Source: an uncultured Phascolarctobacterium sp.
GTDB taxonomy: Bacteria > Bacillota > Negativicutes > Acidaminococcales > Acidaminococcaceae
Reading direction: 5' to 3'
DNA: 64,000 nt
Assembly: GCA_900545535.1 (NCBI GenBank)
Contig: UQZN01000002.1
Location: forward strand, 108,887 to 172,886
Shown: one piece after another, positions 59,346 through 64,000 of the stretch
How positions within the stretch are numbered: the stretch's first letter is position 1
How the letters are laid out: every line of letters begins with the position of its first letter
Made by a program: the position numbers and the translations under genes
The notes under the pieces: model-generated
Seen by the model: only the letters and a program-made list of their open reading frames with translations
The model's database searches: none
Told to the model about the DNA's origin: nothing

Positions 59346-62174
59346 ATGAAATATCTACGCACATTTTTTCAGTTACCTATACTCTGCGCCGTGCTCTGCT
59401 GCTGTTTACTGCTGCTCCCAACCGCAGTCTCCGCTACAGGTATGCGCCCCCATCCCATCCGGGTCGGCTATACTGACAGCCCCGGTTTTATCGAAAAAAC
59501 AGCCGACGGCACTATCGACGGTTACGGCGTGGCCTATCTCAACGAGATCTCGCACTATACCGGCTGGCGCTATGAATATGTGTATGCTACCTGGCAGGAA
59601 TGCCTGGAGCTTTTAGCCAAAGGCGAGATCGACCTTTTGGGCATGGCACAGTACACTCCCGAACGCAGCGAAAAATATGAATTTGCCTCACTGCCCAGCG
59701 GCGTTGAATACATGGTCATGTATGTCCGCAACGATGATAACGGGATCTACTATAACGACTATCAAAGCTTTAACGGACTGAAGATCGGCGTTCTGAAAGG
59801 CAATTTTCAAACTGAAGTTTTGAGCGAGGTAGCCCGAAAAAATTCGTTTACTTACCAGCCCGTACTTTTTGATTCCAGTCAGTCCATGATCGCCGCACTG
59901 CAAAACAAGCAGATCGACGCCGTCGTTACCGGCAGCATGCCGCTCTATAAAGATCTGCGTCTAGTAGCCCGCTTTCAGGCCGACCCGATCTATTTTATAA
60001 CCACCAAAGGCAACAAAGCGGTTCTGCAGCGCCTCAACGACGCTTTAATGAACATCCACGCCAACACGCCGGAATTTGAAAATACCACTTACACCACCTA
60101 CTATGAGCAAAGCTCCCTGCTGACGCAGCCGCTGCTTACCAAAAAAGAACGCGACTACCTGGCTCACCGCGGACCGGTCACGATCGGCTTTCTGCCCAAT
60201 GACGAACCGTTATCCTCGCTGAACAGTGACACGCAGCAGCCGGCAGGTATCCTGCCCGGAGTAGCAAAGGAACTGGAACGCCTGGCAGGCGTCAAGGTCA
60301 TCCTAAAGCTGCTACCGCCCGGGGCCAGGCTGGACCAGAGCCTGCAGACCGAAGGCTTTGACCTGATCGCCGGCGTCACCGATTATGAACCCTACCGCAA
60401 CAATATCTCGATCAGGCTTTCCAAAACCTTTTTTCAGGGCCGCGTCATGGCCGTTGTCAACAAAAACAACTTTATCGACATCACCAAGCCGCAGAAGGTA
60501 GCTCTGCCCTTTAACTATGTCGCCTATAAGAACCTTATTTTAAGCAATTACCCGCATTTCTCCATTATCAACAAAAATAATACCCGGGACTGCCTGCTGG
60601 CAGTAGCCGACGGCGAGGCCGACCTGGCCCTGCAAAACAGCCATATCATCAGCTACCACCTGCAGAATCCCCGTTTCAGCGAGCTGAAGATCCTGTCCTT
60701 GTTCAATTTTCCCGACAATCTTTCTCTGGCAGCTGTCAACAATGCCGACGGCAATCAGCTGCTGACCATTTTCAATAAATGTATCGATACGCTGAATCCC
60801 AAAACACTGGATAATATCGTGATGTACGAAACTGTCCAGTCGCCTTACCAGCCTACGCTGACCGATCTGATCTATAAATATAACTATCTGATCGCCGCTT
60901 TGGTCATCGTCCTGATCGTGCTTTTTACCGCCTGGCTGTATTTTACCCTGCAGCGGCAGAAATATCTGGAACTGCTGGAAGCCAAAAACCTGGAGCTGGA
61001 AACAGCCGCCAAACAGGCACTGGCTGCCAGCGAAGCCAAAAGCAGCTTCCTATCGCGCATGAGCCACGAGATCCGAACGCCGCTCAACGCTATCCTGGGC
61101 TTTACCAGGCTGGCCCTGCAGGCGGATAAACAAAACTGCCACAATGAATATCTGCAAAAAATCAGTTATTCTTCTGAACTGCTTTTAGGTATCGTCAACG
61201 ACGTTCTCGATATGTCCGCCATCGAAAACCAGAAGCTCAAGCTCGACAACTCGCCTTTTCAGCTGTCAAAAATCCTGCAGGAGCTGCAAAGCATCTACAG
61301 CGCCCAATGTCAGGACAAAAATATCAGCTTCCGGCTGCACTGCGATGCCGCCGGCCACGACGTCCTGCTGGGCGACAGTCTGCGCCTGCAGCAGATTTTG
61401 AGCAATCTGCTTTCCAATGCCGTCAAATTCACCGAATCCGGTGGCCAGATCACGCTCAGTATCACTCAGCAGCAGGCCGAGACTGCCGGCAAAACAGTTC
61501 TGGTCCTGGTCGTCAGCGACACCGGCTGCGGCATGTCGGAGCAAATGCTGGCCCAGGTCTTCCAGCCCTTTGAACAGGAGGACGGCAGTACCGCCAGAAA
61601 ATACGGCGGCAGCGGGCTGGGGCTTTCCATCGTCAAATATCTGGTCGAAGCGATGGGCGGCAGCGTCAGTGTCCACAGCGTCAAAGACAGCGGCAGTACC
61701 TTTACCGTACGGCTGACCCTGCCCTACGCCGAAAACATTACCGCAGCTGGCAGCGGCACCGGCGCAGCCCAAAGCCTGCACGGACTGCATCTGCTGCTGG
61801 CTGAAGATAACCTGCTCAATCAGGAGCTGTGCCTGGAGCTTTTACAAAGCCGCGGCATCAGCAGCGACTGCGCAGGCAACGGGCAGGAAGCGCTGGAGCT
61901 GTTCAGCGGCAGCGCTCCCGGTACCTATGACCTGATCCTGATGGATATCCAGATGCCGGTCATGGACGGCTATCAGGCTACACAGGCGATCCGCGCCAGT
62001 TCGCACCCGCAGGCGCAGACGATCCCGATCATCTCGCTTTCGGCCGACGCCTTTACCGAAGATATCCAGCGCGCCTATGCCAGCGGTATGGACGCCCATG
62101 TCAGCAAGCCGGTCGTTCCCGAAGAATTGTTTGCGGCTATTGAAAGGCTTGTGCAAAAAAATCATAAAAAATAA
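59346..62174 (+). CDS. Hybrid sensor histidine kinase with two periplasmic solute-binding domains (EvgS/BvgS-like)
   Basis: 942 residues. N-terminal signal or anchor (ILCAVLCCCLLLLPTAVSA), two SBP_bac_3-like domains (about 40-270 and 275-510), a membrane segment LIAALVIVLIVLFTAWLYF, then HisKA with the phosphoacceptor in SRMSHEIRTPLNAILGFTRL (near H573). HATPase follows (NLLSNAVKFTESGG, DTGCGMSE, GGSGLGLSI) and a receiver domain with D867 in YDLILMDIQMPVMDGYQATQ. No Hpt domain is visible, so phosphate must pass to a separate protein. It senses a periplasmic ligand, probably an amino acid or small organic compound. The preceding TTG is not needed as start. Confidence 0.92.
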   Translation: MKYLRTFFQLPILCAVLCCCLLLLPTAVSATGMRPHPIRVGYTDSPGFIEKTADGTIDGYGVAYLNEISHYTGWRYEYVYATWQECLELLAKGEIDLLGMAQYTPERSEKYEFASLPSGVEYMVMYVRNDDNGIYYNDYQSFNGLKIGVLKGNFQTEVLSEVARKNSFTYQPVLFDSSQSMIAALQNKQIDAVVTGSMPLYKDLRLVARFQADPIYFITTKGNKAVLQRLNDALMNIHANTPEFENTTYTTYYEQSSLLTQPLLTKKERDYLAHRGPVTIGFLPNDEPLSSLNSDTQQPAGILPGVAKELERLAGVKVILKLLPPGARLDQSLQTEGFDLIAGVTDYEPYRNNISIRLSKTFFQGRVMAVVNKNNFIDITKPQKVALPFNYVAYKNLILSNYPHFSIINKNNTRDCLLAVADGEADLALQNSHIISYHLQNPRFSELKILSLFNFPDNLSLAAVNNADGNQLLTIFNKCIDTLNPKTLDNIVMYETVQSPYQPTLTDLIYKYNYLIAALVIVLIVLFTAWLYFTLQRQKYLELLEAKNLELETAAKQALAASEAKSSFLSRMSHEIRTPLNAILGFTRLALQADKQNCHNEYLQKISYSSELLLGIVNDVLDMSAIENQKLKLDNSPFQLSKILQELQSIYSAQCQDKNISFRLHCDAAGHDVLLGDSLRLQQILSNLLSNAVKFTESGGQITLSITQQQAETAGKTVLVLVVSDTGCGMSEQMLAQVFQPFEQEDGSTARKYGGSGLGLSIVKYLVEAMGGSVSVHSVKDSGSTFTVRLTLPYAENITAAGSGTGAAQSLHGLHLLLAEDNLLNQELCLELLQSRGISSDCAGNGQEALELFSGSAPGTYDLILMDIQMPVMDGYQATQAIRASSHPQAQTIPIISLSADAFTEDIQRAYASGMDAHVSKPVVPEELFAAIERLVQKNHKK

Positions 62175-62216
62175 AAACCAAAGCCCGGAGTTTAATCAAC
62201 TCCGGGCTTTGGTTTT
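62174..62216. terminator. Very strong bidirectional terminator
   Basis: 19-bp perfect stem AAAACCAAAGCCCGGAGTT/AACTCCGGGCTTTGGTTTT, loop TAATC, between the kinase and the convergent autotransporter. Confidence 0.9.
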
Positions 62217-62304
62217 ATTAAAATTAACGGACAGTGAAAAATACTTTGTTTTCTTTTGTCGTTTATGTGGCCTTCCTTTTCAGAAAGTCTACCGTAACGC
62301 TCAC

Positions 62305-64000
62305 TTAGAACTTCCAGGCAAAGTTAACATTGCCTGTGAAGCCCTGCTTTTTGCCGCCCCAGCCCTGCAAATTGATGTCGATTGCCGGGTCGTTGGCGCC
62401 TTTGGGCTGCAAAATATAGCCCAATTCCAGCAGGCCGCTGCTGCCTTTGATGCTGGGCGACGGCGTGCTGAAGCCCAGTACTGTCGCTTTGGCTTCACCG
62501 TCAAACTCGTATTCATAAGCCAACCCTGCATAACCGGTGCCGCAGTTGTTATAGGCTTTGCTCACTCTGGCGCCTACTCTGACGCGGGTGCTGTCCACAG
62601 CGTCAAAGTCGTATACTTCGCCGTTGCCTTCGCCACGTAAAGCCACGCTGTCGCCGTTTTGGTGGGTGTACATAAATTTGGCATAGACATCGGCCTTTGT
62701 CGTATCGTTCAGCTTATTCACCTTGCCGATACCCAGATGTGCGCCGTAGTAAGCGCTGCTGCTGTCGTAGCTGCTATAAACTTTGCTGCTGAAGGCGCCA
62801 ATCAGATCGCCGCTGCCATAATCGGCGTCCCTGCGGCCATAACGCAAGCTGCCTTCGTAGTACACGCCGCTGTTGTTGTCCTGACGTGCTAAAACACCGA
62901 TACCGTAGTATTTAGTATTTCCGTCGCCGCGGATACCGTCGTCCAGATGGCTGGTGTATTCGCCTTTGCCGTATTCTATAAACGGCCCAAAGGTCAGCTT
63001 GCCGGCGTTGTTGGTTACGGCTTTGCCGAAGCCCATAGCCAGGTTATAGCCTTTCACATCGGCATAAGAACCGGTCTTATAGCGCATACTGCCGCCGCCC
63101 ATAGCTCCGAAGATCGCACCGTCTTCTGCGGACGTTACTGCCGTCATGCTGGCGATGCCGCCGCCCACCAGCAAATCAGCCCCGCTGTTGAGGAAGGCCG
63201 CCGTGGCAGCCTGGGTTTCGACCGGTGATTTGGTCTGTTCTAAAACTTTGCTGCCGTTAACAGTGGTAACTAATTTATGCCCATCTTCATTCAGCCCTGT
63301 CGTGATGTCGTAAACTACGCTGACGCCCTGACGCATTTCTTTGCCGTAATCCATATTATCAGCTTTGATAACGCTGTAAATACCCGGTGTATCAGTATAC
63401 AGCAGGGTGATCTGGTCGCCGGCTTTAAAAGCTGCCGCTGTGCCTTCGGCACTGACCTGTACCTTGCTGCCCGAAATATCGGCGCCATTATCCGCCGTCA
63501 TCGTCAGCAAAATATTGCCAGCCCTGGTACCGCCGGGCAGACAGAAGTTATAGTATTCAAAATTTTTGACCTGTTTGACAGTCCGCTCCTTGCTGTTAAA
63601 ATTCAAAGTGTTGCCGCTGACATCACCACCGTTGTCACTATGGCCACCGTACAGCACCGTATTTGTGCCAAAAGTCGGTGTGCCGCTGATATAAACTTTG
63701 TTCTTTGCAGCAGCGCCAGCATAGCTCTCGCCGCCGTAGACGGAATACTCAATCGTGCCGCCGCTAATAAAGACGCGGTTTTCTACAACGTCACCGTCAC
63801 CAATATAACTATAGCCGCCGTAGACGGAACCCGTAATCATACCGCTGCTGATATTTACGCTGTTACCTGTAGCGTCACCTCTACTGCTCCTGCCGCCGTA
63901 GACGGAACTCATCGTACCGCCGCTGATATAAACTTTGTTCTTTGTAGCAGCGCCAGCATAGCTCTCGCCGCCGTAGACGGAATACTCAATCGTGCCGCCG
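62305..64000 (-). CDS. Autotransporter with repeat-rich passenger (3' part; continues beyond window)
   Basis: At least 565 residues visible; the frame is still open at 64000. The visible passenger consists of units of about 26 residues of the form GGTxxxSVYGGxSYxGxxxxNxVYIS; two units (63689-63765 and 63926-64000) are nearly identical at DNA level. The barrel starts near residue 330 of the visible part (LLVGGGIASMTAVTSAEDGA) and ends VNFAWKF, with the needed C-terminal F. It is a surface protein of the same kind as the 1911-residue one, but with shorter, more regular repeats. The ATG codons inside are not the start. Confidence 0.88.
   Translation of the reverse strand, partial: GGTIEYSVYGGESYAGAATKNKVYISGGTMSSVYGGRSSRGDATGNSVNISSGMITGSVYGGYSYIGDGDVVENRVFISGGTIEYSVYGGESYAGAAAKNKVYISGTPTFGTNTVLYGGHSDNGGDVSGNTLNFNSKERTVKQVKNFEYYNFCLPGGTRAGNILLTMTADNGADISGSKVQVSAEGTAAAFKAGDQITLLYTDTPGIYSVIKADNMDYGKEMRQGVSVVYDITTGLNEDGHKLVTTVNGSKVLEQTKSPVETQAATAAFLNSGADLLVGGGIASMTAVTSAEDGAIFGAMGGGSMRYKTGSYADVKGYNLAMGFGKAVTNNAGKLTFGPFIEYGKGEYTSHLDDGIRGDGNTKYYGIGVLARQDNNSGVYYEGSLRYGRRDADYGSGDLIGAFSSKVYSSYDSSSAYYGAHLGIGKVNKLNDTTKADVYAKFMYTHQNGDSVALRGEGNGEVYDFDAVDSTRVRVGARVSKAYNNCGTGYAGLAYEYEFDGEAKATVLGFSTPSPSIKGSSGLLELGYILQPKGANDPAIDINLQGWGGKKQGFTGNVNFAWKF

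Noticed and set aside
63689..64000. CRISPR-like regular repeats
   Set aside because: The repeats are in frame and encode autotransporter units without spacer structure.

Overview
The window looks like a chromosomal segment of a diderm Firmicute of the class Negativicutes. Low-to-mid GC genes with Firmicutes-type ribosome binding sites (AGGAGG/AGGTG) sit beside outer-membrane machinery: a TonB-dependent receptor, a FadL/OmpP1 porin and two autotransporters. GatCAB, PcrA, LigA and the small YvrJ/DUF1659/DUF2922 proteins also fit Firmicutes. The genus cannot be fixed from the sequence alone.

Region 1-1.7 kb: the start of a GlcD-like FAD oxidase behind an EFR1 flavodoxin/ferredoxin, then an XRE regulator.

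Region 1.7-19.0 kb (minus strand): a lambda-like, non-contractile tail locus with its own consensus promoter. It has small early genes, a sigma-region-4-like late activator, a tail completion protein, a tube protein, a G/GT chaperone pair with a slippery site, a split tape measure, gpM/gpL/NlpC(K)/J-like tip proteins, a tail fibre, a fibre-assembly protein, a membrane-anchored helper, a holin candidate, an M15 endolysin and a spanin-like protein. I find no terminase, portal, capsid, integrase or replication gene, so the best reading is an F-type tailocin. Its receptor-binding end is built for variation. The fibre is split by a G7 tract. An orphan alternative fibre tip lies downstream. A duplicated J N-terminal module is paired twice with an AT-rich, divergent gene for a small exported protein.

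Region 19-29.7 kb: an exported protein, FadL divergent from MarR (with a long palindromic operator), a GNAT, a structured leader ahead of an ECF S component, TonB receptor and methyltransferase operon, queC, a TPR-like protein, alr with a leader terminator, a FeoB-associated Cys-rich peptide under a DtxR-like operator, and a YczE-type membrane protein.

Region 30-36 kb: a 1911-residue autotransporter preceded by a clear c-di-GMP-I (GEMM) riboswitch with an intrinsic terminator, so surface display is probably under c-di-GMP control.

Region 36-46.4 kb: housekeeping genes (DUF898, gatCBA, a lipoprotein, a flavin reductase, ligA, pcrA). A non-coding element of about 540 bp with inverted-repeat ends lies between ligA and pcrA.

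Region 46.5-53 kb: a defence island with McrC, McrB carrying an inserted EVE-like domain, a NUDIX hydrolase and a nuclease/helicase-like DUF2075 protein. The NUDIX and DUF2075 genes are translationally coupled.

Region 53-64 kb: a MalT-like LuxR regulator, a cold-shock gene with a large leader hairpin, a TtcA-like protein, DUF805, an amidase/DUF1659/DUF2922/YvrJ cluster, an EvgS-like hybrid kinase, and the 3' part of a second, repeat-rich autotransporter. No rRNA, tRNA or CRISPR array was recognised.
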